From Reticulitermes lucifugus (taxonomy: Eukaryota > Arthropoda > Insecta > Blattodea > Rhinotermitidae), in assembly GCA_026260175.1 (NCBI GenBank), contig JAKCWW010002535.1:1-46978 (forward strand): 46,978 nt of DNA, read 5' to 3'. Shown here in pieces: positions 34,601 through 41,815 of this stretch. A model generated the notes under the pieces. It was not told where the DNA came from and did no database searches. It saw only the letters and a list, made by a program, of their open reading frames with translations. Position numbers and translations under genes: made by a program. Every line of letters starts with the position of its first letter. Within the stretch, counting starts at the first letter, position 1.

Positions 34601-37600
34601 TAAAGCTTACCTGGCTTAGAAGAAGGCTGATGCTGCTCTTCCATGGCTTTCTCAAAAAACTTCATTTTGTCACTCACTGACATCTTCTTTACCACTTCAG
34701 CATTGTTCACACCCTGCATAAGGACAGACCAGTTCATAGCTCTACACATTGCAAACACAACATAAATTCTTATTCAATAAAATTAATCATAAGCTTACAC
34801 ACTAAGCCATGTAGGTGTCTATGCATTGTGAAGCATCCACACAATTTGGACTTGGCATTAAAGAGAAAAAGGGAAGTCAGCTTCCTGCCCTGGCAGCTTT
34901 ACCCTTGAGAAAGAGCTCTTTGAGTACATGGAATATGAGTCTGGTTGGTCCCAGAGCCATTTGAAACCGAGTGTTACAGTGCACAGGGTTATTCTGATGC
35001 CACTGGAAGAGATCAATCAGCATAGTCCTCCCTTTCCTGACACAGCCATCACATGTCACATAGTACCTAGTTTAATACATCATATAAAATTAAAAGGCCA
35101 GCAAGTTACAAAACAATGCAAAGCAATTTCTTTCCTATGCTTCTTCAACTGTTACCCTGTATAGTGTTCTGCATAAGGTGTACCAAACTGCAGGGTGTCC
35201 TTTTATGAGTCATTTGGAGAAAAAGTGCTAGATCAACATATGCCTGAGTATCAACTGTTATGTCACTACAAGCATTTTAATGTATGTATATGCCTGTAAC
35301 TGAAAACGGTAAAATACATATGTTTTATCATGCTGCAGACACAAAAATAAAGTTGTGTGTCATACAACACCACGAAAGAAAGATATCCATTAATTCTTAG
35401 TCTACCGTACAAGTGTCTGATAATGAAACAAAGGCAGCAAATAAGCCTTAATTACTGTATGTATGACGTCAAAAGAAAATTATGTGTCAGATAATACTAC
35501 TAAAGAAAGACATTAATTTTTGGTTATGTCACACACTTATTTCTGTTAGTTTATGTAGTTATGTTACAACACAGAACAAAAAATCAGTTCTGATTAGATA
35601 ACATCAAAGAAAGTCGATTTTCAGTTATGTTACACTGATTACGGTTTAAAACAACTCTGTATGCACAAGTCTGTGTGCCTCAAAAGAGAATTTGTTGCCT
35701 TTCTGATAATTCCATCGCTTCCCCTTCTGCAGTCAGTTGATTCCATGATTTGCTGCCATAGTTCTCTTGTCTGTGATTTTTGCCAGTAAACCACATCCTT
35801 CATGAGTCCTACAAGAAGCAGTCAAGGGGCACAAGATCTGCTGACTTCGCAACTATGTAAACTAATGTAACTCCCTAACATAGCAAAAATTTATGTCTTT
35901 CTATTATCTGACACATAATTTTCTTTGATGCACATACAGTATGGTAAGACTTAATTGCTACCTTTGTTTTTCTGGTGTTATTGGACACATGTTGTGCAGC
36001 AGGTTAAGAATTAATGGATAAATCTCTTGTGTGGTGTCATCTGCACATAACTTTATTTTTATGTGTACAGTACGATAAAACAGGTGCATTTTGAAATTTT
36101 TGGTTACAGCAATGTATGTATGTACATTAAAATGCTCATAGTACTGTGACGGTTGATAATTGGACACATGTTGATATACCATTTCTTACTCCAAATGACT
36201 CATAAAATAACATCCTGAAGTTTGATACACCTTATGCAGAACACTCTGTACAACACATAACAGCTATCATACAGTTCAGCACAGACGTTCTCAAATTCCT
36301 CTATGATCATTTCACATACTATTTTCAGTAACAATTAAAAATTACAACAGCTGAGTCATGCTGTCATTCAGATCCATGATCAGGTACCTTATGTGACTTT
36401 CATTAGGTAAATGCCTATACTTGGAAAATTCATATGCTTCTCAATTGGAGGTCTGTGAGCTGAGTGCATTCTACTCAGCAGAACATGAAGTTTAACCTTT
36501 TTTACATTTTTCCTAATCTTAGTTTTATTGCCATTACTGCTAAGGAAATTAATGTTTTTGTAATAAATTCTCACATTGGCTTAATAAACGTTTTGACAGT
36601 TTAAGCATGTTTCTTATTGTAAATAGTTCAACTTTTTAAGTGTTACTGAAAACTGGCCTAAGTGGTCCATATGTTGAGATAACATTGTGGAACGGGTCCA
36701 CAGATTTAGCAAGACTTTGTTAAGGCGTCCATGACAGGAAAAAGTGTTAGAAACACTGAGATACAGGGTTTGGAATTTGCTCTTGTAACTGGTGACACAA
36801 TCACCAGATATCCTTCACAGTACATACAGTAACAATAAAGAACAGTCTAGGTGATACATAAAAGAAAGAAGTTCTAGGACGAACTTTATGCTTACCTTCC
36901 TTCAAATGTTTTAATCCATATGGTGAACACTGCGTACCACCCCTGCCCCTCACAAATGACTATACAGTACCATATCTCTCAAAAACTGTTCTCAGTGCCA
37001 ACTGCATAAGATAAAATACGTGATCTGATAAGACATAATTTCGTGGAACAGTGATAGATACCTAATTCATCAACTGCCATCGACATGAGAGAAAAACAAA
37101 TTTTGTGTATTCACCAAGACACACAGCCCGATGAGAGACCCACCTGCACTGTGCAATATAACAGAGTATGGAACAGACACATCTACTTAGCACTTCTCAT
37201 ACTTCAGCTATTTAGTACGCACTAACTCAGTAGTTTCTATTCCATGCCATGTTCAATAATGGGCCACTTACAACCTTTAGATTCAGAGCTTAAGGAAATA
37301 TTCCCTAGTCAACACAGAACAGATTTGGCAGAAGAAAAGAAGCGACTTATAACACACTATGCAGAATTTACTTTCAGTCAGGTTATTAAATTTGCCTTGT
37401 TACATGCTAACCATACACCAGTGCAAATGAACTGTCACCTCTAGAAACATGATCTGAGAGCTCAGCAACAGGAACTGCAAAAGCCATTCTGAAGGATCCC
37501 TGTCTTGAAAAATTTTAGTTTGGCAACAATAATTAGATTGATATGAGCTAACAAAGCAGAAATGAAGGGACTGGTACAAAACAAATATAAAAACCATTTG

Positions 37601-39262
37601 GTGTCACTGTTTGATTTGCAAACTATAAAAAGCATTTTGAAATAAAAATAAAGTAAACAGACTTGTCAATTCCTTTATGAATAGTTTCAACATAAATCTG
37701 TATACATTATGTTGCATAACACCACCCTCTTGTTTTGCTCCCAACTCCAATATATAAAATCAGACAGACAACAGTCCTTCACCTTATACCACCACACCAT
37801 GCCTACACTATGTTACCACACACCCTTCATGAACATGGCAAAAAATACTGTACATAAAATAAAATTATTTTGTCTCTTCTTACAAACCCACCTCCACTGG
37901 ATCAATCTTCTTTCCAGAAAGTCGAGCATTTGGTTTGCGGCTGCGAGCAATGGGATCCAGTAAGTCATCAGTGGAGGAATAAATATCTGCCTCATCCCAT
38001 GTGGTAGTGGATAAAGGAAGGGTGGAATACTGGCCATAAAAAGAGTGTGATGAGGGCGGTATGGCTTCATCAGAGAGGGAAGTGGAAGTTGCTGGAGGGA
38101 GGGCAGAATATTGGCTATACAGAGACTGTGCCCGGGGCAGTGCAGCTGTTTCAGTGAAAGAAGAGGTAGTGGTGGGTAAGGCACTGGAAGGCTGGCTATA
38201 TGGTGTGTGTGATTGTGGTGGTACAGTTCCTTCAGTAGAGGAAGTGGTGGTGGAGGGTGGGAGGGTGGAATATTGGCTATGTGGTGTGTATGATGACAAT
38301 GGTACATCTCCTTTCATGGATGAAGTGATGGCAGAGGGTGGAAGGTTAGAAGACTGGCCATATGGTGTGTGTGATTGTTGTGGTATATCTCCTTCAGCGA
38401 ATGAAGTGGTGGTGGATGGTGGAAGGGTGGAATACTGGTTATACAGCCTGTATGATTGGGGTGGTCCAGCTCCTTCAGTTAAACTGAAATTTGCTGAAGA
38501 AGGTGGGCCTGGGACAGTACCAGTAGCACTGTAACCAACTGGCAGGCTGTTCAATGGATTACCTTCATTTGCTGCATTAGTTTGTGTTGGATAGGTGGAA
38601 TAATTGGGTACAGGAATGGATGGAGGGAAATGGCTTGTGTGTGAGTGATCTGGAAAAGAATAAAAATTGACATTGGCAGGAGGAGGTGGGGCTGTCTGAG
38701 GTAAAGGGGGGATGGAGGAAGGAAAACGTCCTGTGTGTGACTGACTGGGGAAACTGACATTCGAAGGAGGAGGTGGGACTGTCTGAAATAAAGGGGGAAT
38801 GGAGGAAGGGAACTGTCCTGTGTGTGACTGACTGGGAAAACTGACAGTGGCAGGAGGAGGAGGTGGCGCAGTCTGAGGTAAAGGGGGGATGCCATAGTTT
38901 GGTACCTGAACAGTATAGTGGACTGTGGCCGGAACAGCAGTGGGATAAGAGCCTTGATTTATAAATGTAGACTGCGTGTGAAGTGCTGCATAGTTGGCAG
39001 TGGAAGCACTGGACTGTACAGAATGTGTCACAGAATCATCCAGTGCTGAAGCATACGCAGGAATGGAAGATTGGGAAGTTGCAAACGGAGCATTCTCCAC
39101 TTTCACTGGTGTGTAGGATTGAGAAGCTTCTGTTTTGGGAATACTCGCATGTAAAGGCAATGTTGCATACTGTTGGGATGCTGTTGGGTTAGCTTGATTT
39201 GGAGACGTGCGAGGAAGCGTAGCAGAGGCACCAGCAAGGGAGGTGGCCCCACCAGAAATAGG
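13414..39262 (-). CDS. scrib: scrib (Scribble), C-terminal 798 residues in nine exons; 5' part outside the window
   Basis: Exons in coding order are 39262-37892, 34713-34611, 33262-33206, 31420-31321, 29423-29327, 28113-28000, 26568-26431, 19875-19675 and 13629-13414. All phases join. Scribble is a LAP-family scaffold (leucine-rich repeats plus four PDZ domains) that acts with Dlg and Lgl at septate/basolateral junctions to set epithelial polarity and limit growth. Identification rests on the C-terminal blocks, which line up with the same order in vertebrate SCRIB: '[16 protein letters not shown]' (family SFRERQKYFE), '[14 protein letters not shown]', 'VRTAKAERR', '[19 protein letters not shown]' with 'ARLKSLEQ', and 'DALQAQMV'. 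The last exons add '[14 protein letters not shown]', an acidic patch and a [12 protein letters not shown] tail. The window starts after PDZ4. No stop interrupts the frame, so this looks like the functional gene. Confidence 0.95.
14043..14195. repeat. Palindromic repeat module, Penelope-like
   Basis: The left arm, TGCTGTCTCCTGGGATGTGA, is repeated inverted at the right end (arms about 34 bases). The centre reads 'cccagactgaagatggaagc'. The same layout is seen at 3466, and the half at 42112 carries the same centre on the - strand. Confidence 0.6.
14691..14778. repeat. Short palindromic repeat module
   Basis: ATATAAGGTCTTCGCTCTTC is mirrored by GAAGGGCAAAGACCATAT on the right. It looks like a version of the 3466 module that has lost its centre. 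The following 'ggcagaagcctgatatc' matches the sequence after that module. Confidence 0.6.
16806..18420 (+). mobile_element. Penelope-like element remnant with an embedded SINE-like copy
   Basis: The left end (16806-16925) carries the same 'cttctgggtt' and 'gatgtttcagagtggata' blocks as the palindromic modules. At 18189-18416 the + strand reads '[20 protein letters not shown]' followed by '[13 protein letters not shown]', which resembles the region around the C-terminal GIY-YIG end of Penelope-like reverse transcriptases. Between them sits a SINE-like copy (17085-17345). The coding region is broken and incomplete, so no active enzyme is expected. Confidence 0.5.
17085..17345 (+). repeat. SINE-like dispersed repeat, copy 4 (opposite orientation)
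   Basis: It is the reverse complement of copies 1-3, with 'gtagagctatacctctact' and 'cccggggtaaagcggctgg' among the shared blocks. The left end may be the tRNA-like head: 'tatagtgactcactacgggc' followed by 'ggtccagggactgaatac'. The 133-residue open frame across it is a by-product of the repeat. Confidence 0.65.
19675..19875 (-). CDS. scrib: scrib exon, second to last
   Basis: It encodes 67 residues, [20 protein letters not shown] through YVEKLIERE. The acceptor is tctgcccggtag and the donor is gtacat, in phase 0. The segment is strongly charged and predicted helical, and I recall it as typical of insect Scribble. The donor is a weak match beyond GT, yet the frame joins the last exon correctly. 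Confidence 0.92.
20255..20475 (-). repeat. tRNA-derived SINE
   Basis: On the - strand, box A TGGCTCAGGCAG (20445-20456) is followed about 31 bases on by box B GTGTTCAACCC (20404-20414), the spacing and sequence of an RNA polymerase III promoter from a tRNA-like head. A non-coding body follows to about 20255. It differs from the SINE-like family at 770/4546. Confidence 0.65.
23780..23932 (+). mobile_element. LINE endonuclease fragment, left part
   Basis: The + strand reads '[20 protein letters not shown]' and then, after one stop, '[20 protein letters not shown]'. This resembles the apurinic-like endonuclease domain of insect non-LTR retrotransposons. It is interrupted by the Tigger MITE at 23933-24483 and continues in the same frame at 24484. 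Confidence 0.6.
23933..24483 (+). mobile_element. Tigger/pogo MITE with a transposase N-terminal remnant (551 bp)
   Basis: The ends are CAGGCATACCCTGACTTACG on the left and, inverted, CAGACATATCCCGCACTTAC on the right. TA flanks both sides (23931-23932 and 24484-24485). Inside is a 57-codon frame at 24220-24393. The middle and end of the transposase are missing, so it depended on an active relative. It is inserted inside a LINE coding region. Confidence 0.85.
24220..24393 (+). pseudogene. Tigger transposase, N-terminal fragment
   Basis: A 57-residue frame starting [18 protein letters not shown] contains the beginning of a CENP-B-type helix-turn-helix ([20 protein letters not shown]). The catalytic DDE region and the second DNA-binding domain are absent, and the frame ends at TAA after YMHR. 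This is a truncated DNA-binding piece, not an enzyme. Confidence 0.75.
24484..25000 (+). mobile_element. LINE endonuclease fragment, right part
   Basis: Directly after the Tigger element the frame resumes with '[14 protein letters not shown]' and reaches '[10 protein letters not shown]', corresponding to the C-terminal SDH motif of the endonuclease, here changed to SHH. Further on, '[20 protein letters not shown]' is also LINE-like. Several stops make it inactive. Confidence 0.6.
26431..26568 (-). CDS. scrib: scrib exon (DALQAQMV)
   Basis: It encodes 46 residues from [20 protein letters not shown] to QENNIE. The acceptor is tttgtgtgtag and the donor is gtaata, in phase 0. The DALQAQMV start directly continues SLEQ from the preceding exon, as in vertebrate SCRIB (SLEQDALRAQMV). 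Confidence 0.95.
26569..27999 (-). other. scrib intron (1.4 kb)
   Basis: It contains the repeat block near 26815-26900 that is shared with 5036-5130, and a short (ACA)n tract at 27477-27494. Nothing else is recognised. Confidence 0.75.
26815..26900. repeat. Dispersed repeat block shared with 5036-5130
   Basis: 'gagtgactatcagcttctcaa' style sequence and 'atgaagttagttac' match the copy in DNALI1 intron 2. The full unit is not defined. Confidence 0.45.
28000..28113 (-). CDS. scrib: scrib exon ([17 protein letters not shown])
   Basis: It encodes 38 residues from [20 protein letters not shown] to ARLKSLEQ. The acceptor is tttttacacag and the donor is gtaaga, in phase 0. The SPAE-RAL-AEKRA-WR-AR-KSLEQ pattern is the best-conserved element seen here and fixes the gene as Scribble. 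Confidence 0.97.
28628..28870 (-). repeat. SINE-like dispersed repeat, copy 5
   Basis: It shares 'ttaacctctgcacttgatgg', 'tgaaggctggatgggtccca' and 'cttgctcctgctagaa' with copy 3. It is diverged but nearly complete. Confidence 0.6.
28981..29042. repeat. Short tandem repeat (about 10-bp unit)
   Basis: Five to six imperfect copies of ACTGCTACAT, with variants such as ACTGCCACAT and ACTGTTACCT. Confidence 0.7.
29327..29423 (-). CDS. scrib: scrib exon (VRTAKAERR)
   Basis: One base completes a Lys codon, then 32 residues follow: [20 protein letters not shown] through KLQHE. The acceptor is ctgctttcag and the donor gtgggc follows GAG. The VRTAKAERR motif matches vertebrate SCRIB. The frame stays open beyond the donor, so intron retention or a later donor is possible, but phase 0 into GLLTDED supports this end. 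Confidence 0.92.
29836..29850. promoter_or_regulatory. Perfect X-box-like palindrome in a scrib intron
   Basis: GGTTGCCTAGCAACC matches the RFX X-box consensus in both half sites and is a perfect inverted repeat around the central base. A CCAAT sequence (agccaata) follows at about 29864. No promoter or first exon is recognised nearby, so function is unknown and chance remains possible. Confidence 0.4.
30600..30700 (+). mobile_element. Possible mariner-like transposase fragment
   Basis: The + strand, with one stop, reads '[14 protein letters not shown]' followed by '[11 protein letters not shown]'. This resembles the helix-turn-helix region of a common insect transposase family. It is too short and decayed for a firm call. 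Confidence 0.35.
31321..31420 (-). CDS. scrib: scrib exon ([14 protein letters not shown])
   Basis: The acceptor cttattcag precedes AA, which completes Glu. 32 residues follow, from [20 protein letters not shown] to ENHTK, and the exon ends in AA before the donor gtaagc. An acidic run ([10 protein letters not shown]) is visible. The split codon with the next exon gives Lys. Confidence 0.94.
32073..32124. other. Assembly gap (52 N)
   Basis: A run of undetermined bases. Nothing can be said about the sequence inside, and the true length is unknown. Confidence 0.99.
32290..33170 (-). mobile_element. Internally deleted mariner transposon (881 bp)
   Basis: Its ends are CGAGGTTTGTTCAAAAAGTT and, on the other strand, CGAGGTCTGTCCAAAAGTTT: inverted repeats of about 30 bases with TA on both sides (32288-32289 and 33171-33172). 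The - strand carries the N-terminal helix-turn-helix region ([20 protein letters not shown]) and the end of the transposase ([16 protein letters not shown], with the third catalytic Asp). Most of the catalytic core between them is deleted and stops are present, so it is immobile by itself. Confidence 0.9.
32391..33098 (-). pseudogene. Mariner transposase, deleted and interrupted
   Basis: The N-terminal part (about 32769-33098) contains '[20 protein letters not shown]'. After a stop, '[20 protein letters not shown]' leads straight into '[11 protein letters not shown]' and the PYSPDLAP motif, skipping the first two catalytic Asp blocks. The C-terminal part near 32400-32500 has '[19 protein letters not shown]' and '[13 protein letters not shown]'. 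At least three stops break the frame. Confidence 0.85.
33206..33262 (-). CDS. scrib: scrib 57-base exon ([18 protein letters not shown])
   Basis: The acceptor is tttcttgcag and the donor is gtaact. Phase 1 on both sides makes Gly at the left junction and Glu at the right. 18 full codons read [18 protein letters not shown], matching the vertebrate SCRIB segment with VSLVGADDLRKMQEEE. The exon lies between a mariner and a hAT element, each about 35 bases away. Confidence 0.94.
33297..33942. mobile_element. hAT-like non-autonomous element
   Basis: The left end is CACTGGTCTTCAAACT and the inverted right end is CAGTGGTATTCAAACC. The flanking octamers are CCCTACAA (33289-33296) and CCCTATAA (33943-33950), seven of eight identical, which is the 8-bp target duplication expected of hAT. 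No transposase is left. A SINE occupies its centre. Confidence 0.8.
33492..33785 (+). repeat. tRNA-like SINE inside the hAT element
   Basis: A perfect box B, GGTTCGAATCC, lies at 33524-33534 within 'cgcgggttcgaatcccg', typical of a tRNA T-arm. No good box A is visible, so the head may be 5' truncated. The tail ends in 'gggattgctttgcctttac', a TTTGC-type end. Confidence 0.65.
34611..34713 (-). CDS. scrib: scrib exon ([17 protein letters not shown])
   Basis: The acceptor is cttatgcag and the donor is gtaagc. 34 codons plus one base encode [20 protein letters not shown] through QPSSKP. The '[14 protein letters not shown]' core is the insect counterpart of SFRERQKYFELEV in vertebrate SCRIB. Confidence 0.95.
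34895..34970 (-). repeat. SINE-like repeat fragment
   Basis: 'gctttacccttgagaaagag' and 'gagtctggttggtcccagag' match the body of the SINE-like family seen at 28700-28760. Only the middle part is preserved. Confidence 0.45.
35162..36248. mobile_element. Fold-back transposon with about 370-base inverted arms
   Basis: The left arm (35162 to about 35535) starts TAGTGTTCTGCATAAGGTG, and the right arm (about 35875 to 36248), read inverted, starts CAGAGTGTTCTGCATAAGG. TA flanks both ends (35160-35161 and 36249-36250). The arms align over about 370 bases with many substitutions and small indels. The centre carries a decayed transposase piece on the - strand. Confidence 0.8.
35700..35830 (-). pseudogene. 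DDE transposase fragment in the centre of the fold-back element
   Basis: The - strand reads '[20 protein letters not shown]' followed by 'IMEST', and in a neighbouring frame 'LVPLDCFL'. Together they resemble the PRSPDLTPLDFFLWG-KD-VY region near the end of mariner/Tc-like DDE transposases. A stop and at least one frameshift are present. Confidence 0.6.
37244..37444 (+). other. Unassigned open stretch on the + strand
   Basis: A frame of 66 residues contains the charged segment [20 protein letters not shown]. An acceptor-like 'cctttagattcag' precedes it and a weak donor 'cag/gttatt' follows at about 37382. It could be a chance frame, an exon of a nested gene or a retrocopy fragment. I do not recognise it. 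Confidence 0.2.
37892..39262 (-). CDS. scrib: scrib large linker exon (457 codons)
   Basis: The acceptor is tttgccatgcag before CCT, and the donor is gag/gtgggt. Both junctions are phase 0, and the 1371 bases are open throughout. It is extremely rich in Pro, Ser, Thr, Gln and Tyr, with no folded domain expected. Two internal repeat blocks stand out: three copies of an about 30-residue unit with PPPP and SFPSQSHTG at residues 125-215, and about six copies of an about 27-residue unit with [11 protein letters not shown] and [10 protein letters not shown] at residues 259-421. The end, [18 protein letters not shown], leads into the conserved region. It corresponds to the disordered linker after PDZ4. 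A stronger GTAAGA donor lies eight bases downstream but would break the frame. Confidence 0.92.
38000..38488 (-). repeat. Coding tandem repeat in scrib, about 81-base unit, about six copies
   Basis: Units share [11 protein letters not shown], an acidic residue pair and a P-x-S-H-T-P-Y-x-Q ending. Copies vary from 26 to 29 residues and stay in frame. The repeats occupy residues 259-421 of the visible Scribble fragment. Confidence 0.8.
38618..38890 (-). repeat. Coding tandem repeat in scrib, about 90-base unit, three copies
   Basis: Three units of 30, 29 and 32 residues each contain IPPL, a run of 4-5 Pro and F-P-S-Q-S-H-T-G or a variant. They cover residues 125-215 of the visible fragment. 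The first two are the most alike. Confidence 0.8.
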
Positions 39263-39663
39263 CTGCATGGCAAACCAATCACAAAGGAAAAAAGAAAAAA
39301 TAATTAGTTTCAAAGGAGTAAAAAATAGGCATTCATAAGACAGATGAGAACCACATTACCAACTACAAAATGCTATACATAAAACATAAAAAATGTTCTG
39401 CATATTAAGGGAAGGTACAGGAACTACAAAATGATAAAAACATAAAAATTAGAAGATTAGACACATGCACCCAGTGGATACAACTTAGAATTGTAACTGA
39501 TATCGTCAGTAAAATTGTCTTTGACAAACAGCGAGAGGCAGCTTGTTGCATGTGTAGCTCACCATGACAGTTCCAAACAAGTGAACATTGTTGTTTTAAA
39601 GTACACTTATATGAACATATCATACCATAACAGGTCTAGAACTTTCAGTTTTAAAATTGTCAG

Positions 39664-39823
39664 ATTCAGTACAACACTGGACTGGAAAATGATTTGCCGA
39701 CTGCCAAAGCGAGTGACAGTAGATCCCACTTTGGAGGTTCACATATGCCGAGCTAGTCCTGATTACAATATATTTTGTCTGGATTTCAAGTTACAAGATG
39801 CAGTCCAACAGTGGACACAAAAG
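39664..39823 (+). other. Exon-like open stretch on the + strand
   Basis: It is preceded by an AG (ttaaaattgtcag) and followed by aag/gttaagt. The frame reads TTLDWKMICRLPKRVTVDPT, then LEVHICRASPDYNIFCLDFK and LQDAVQQWTQK. The pattern of beta-strand-like segments ending in an amphipathic W-containing helix recalls a PH/PTB-type domain end, but I cannot name a family. It may be an exon of a nested gene or a decayed copy of one. Confidence 0.3.
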
Positions 39824-40072
39824 GTTAAGTCTTTATTTACATAGTGTGTCTGTTGAAGATGTCCACATGCAAACAAAATTCCTCTCGCTTCCCACGTGTC
39901 TGTTAACACTCTTAACAATGGCAACAGTTCCCTCATCTTCTCTTTATTACTTACAAAAAAAAAAAGTTGTTAGGTAAAGTTTCAAATAACCTACCTACCA
40001 AAATCTAAAATACTAAACAAAAGTTTGATAACTGCAATCAAATATAACTCAAACAAAAAGTGGAAGTACATA

Positions 40073-40205
40073 CAGTAAAACCCCGATCTTATGTTTTTGT
40101 GGGGACCACCTAAAATGGTGTAAAAGCCAGAAAAGTATAAAATTCTGGAATGTGTAAAATCGCACAAAACACAAAATGCGAGAACATAAAATCAGGGTTT
40201 TACTG
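40073..40205. mobile_element. Tigger/pogo-like MITE (133 bp)
   Basis: It begins CAGTAAAACCCCGAT and ends ATCAGGGTTTTACTG, with TA at 40071-40072 and 40206-40207. It shares its termini with the element at 6520-6694, while the interior differs. Confidence 0.75.
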
Positions 40206-40664
40206 TAACTACATAAATAAACATAAATGCAATTTTGTATCATTCCATCATGCACATATTGCCTCCATGAACCTCAAACAAAAGAGTGATATAAAGGGAA
40301 AGAATCATCATGCATCAAACACATACACATGCACAAAACCCCTGTCGTTACTCAGTTAAAGCACCAATGGTACAAGAATTCTAGTTCTAATAACACTGTG
40401 TTAAAAAGTGGTGGATACAATCAGGGTGGGGGATGTCTCAGTAGATGCTTTCTCCTTCCAGATATCCTGGGCTTAATAAGCTTTTGGCTGTTTCTTCAGT
40501 ACTCCATTTTATAATAAAAGGAACTTTTTAAACAACCAAATGGCACAAGGCATGTAGAGTTCATACTGTTGGTGTGACTTCAAAGACACTCTTACATTCT
40601 TAATTCACGTCAGAAGAGCATCACATATGAACACGTCAGATTAGTTAAGGAACAGGTTCTATAA

Positions 40665-40692
40665 TAGTAGTAGTAGTAGTAGTAGTAGTAGT
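40665..40692. repeat. (TAG)n microsatellite
   Basis: Nine consecutive TAG units. Confidence 0.9.
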
Positions 40693-41225
40693 TTATAAAA
40701 CTTATCATTTTAATGTGCCAGAAGTACCATCTATTTATGTTCTGTGGGAAAGTTATTTCCAGCTAACACGCATATGGTACTTTACTGGACACATCTATTG
40801 CAACAACAGAAAAACTACTGTGCTGAACATAAAAGCGGGCTGGTGACATTCAGAGTTTGTAACAACTCTGCAGATCATTGAGAGACACAGGCACAAAGTT
40901 AGGCCATTTAAGTACATAATTTAGTGACAGTAATCAAAGCTAACTCCTTACAGCTCTATATTTAACCTTGTGTCTCATGACTACAAAAAATAAAACAACA
41001 AAAAATTACAGAACCATAATTTGTGCAGCAAATCATGCTAAACTGAAAAACTACAACACTGTAACTTGGGAAGTTAGGCAATGACTTGTGAGATATGAGG
41101 TTCTCACAGCAGTGCTGAAGTACATTTCAGCCATCTGGTATGTCTCACAAGACCAAAACCTTTTTGGGCAAAGACAAAGTGTTTAATGTGACACAGGCAA
41201 TGTCTATGCAGTGTCACTGCAGCAA

Positions 41226-41335
41226 TGGTGGTGGTGTTGCGGGTGGCAGCAGCGGCGACGGCTAAGGTGGCAACGGCAGTGGTGATGACAATGATAATAA
41301 TTATAATAATAATAACAATAATAATAAATATATTT
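41226..41335. repeat. Trinucleotide-rich tract
   Basis: A GGT/GGC-rich segment (41226-41285) passes into an (ATA)n-like segment (41286-41335). It is unusual in being GC-rich within an AT-rich intron, and it is probably a decayed microsatellite. Confidence 0.7.
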
Positions 41336-41633
41336 TACATGTTTCAGGTAATATACAAATAACAAAGAAGACATGAGGCTTCATTTCCCACCATAAAATA
41401 ATTCACTGAGAGTAACCAGAACATTTATCAAAATACTAAGAGTTTCTTCTGGGGGGACTACCAGCATTCATAACAATTCCAACTTGGTGCAGATCATCCA
41501 CTCACTACTAGCAGTTTACCAGTACATACACCATGCAAGGTCTGTTCACATCCTTCATGCAATATTTGTAATGTTATCACCAAAAGAAATGTGTATCTTC
41601 TTACAATTACTTGAACAAAGTGCATGAAATGAA

Positions 41634-41661
41634 TATATAGTATATATATATAGATATATAC
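41634..41661. repeat. (TA)n-type microsatellite
   Basis: Imperfect alternation of TA with single interrupting G bases. Confidence 0.75.
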
Positions 41662-41790
41662 CCCAAATGAAGAAAATGGGCAACCCTACACAAAAATACA
41701 TTATAATGCATTCAGAGTTTTGTAACTATTGTACAAGCATTCATAAATATTCTTCTTTATAACATTGTAGTATTATGACTATACTCACGT

Positions 41791-41815
41791 TATTGCATCA
41801 TCTGGTGATGCAATA
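41791..41815. repeat. Perfect 10-bp hairpin
   Basis: TATTGCATCA and TGATGCAATA flank the loop TCTGG. The surrounding sequence gives no sign of a gene or transposon end. Confidence 0.7.

Larger units (their letters stand above)
33263..34610 (-). other. scrib intron with hAT element
   Basis: It contains a hAT element at 33297-33942 with a SINE inside it. The remaining sequence is AT-rich and no exon is recognised. Confidence 0.75.
34714..37891 (-). other. scrib intron (3.2 kb)
   Basis: It contains a small SINE-like fragment near 34895-34970 and the 1.1 kb fold-back element at 35162-36248. On the + strand an unexplained open stretch lies at 37244-37444. Confidence 0.7.

Noticed and set aside
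38061..38534. 157-codon open frame on the + strand opposite scrib
   Set aside because: It is the complement of the repetitive scrib linker exon; the repeats keep several frames open on both strands.
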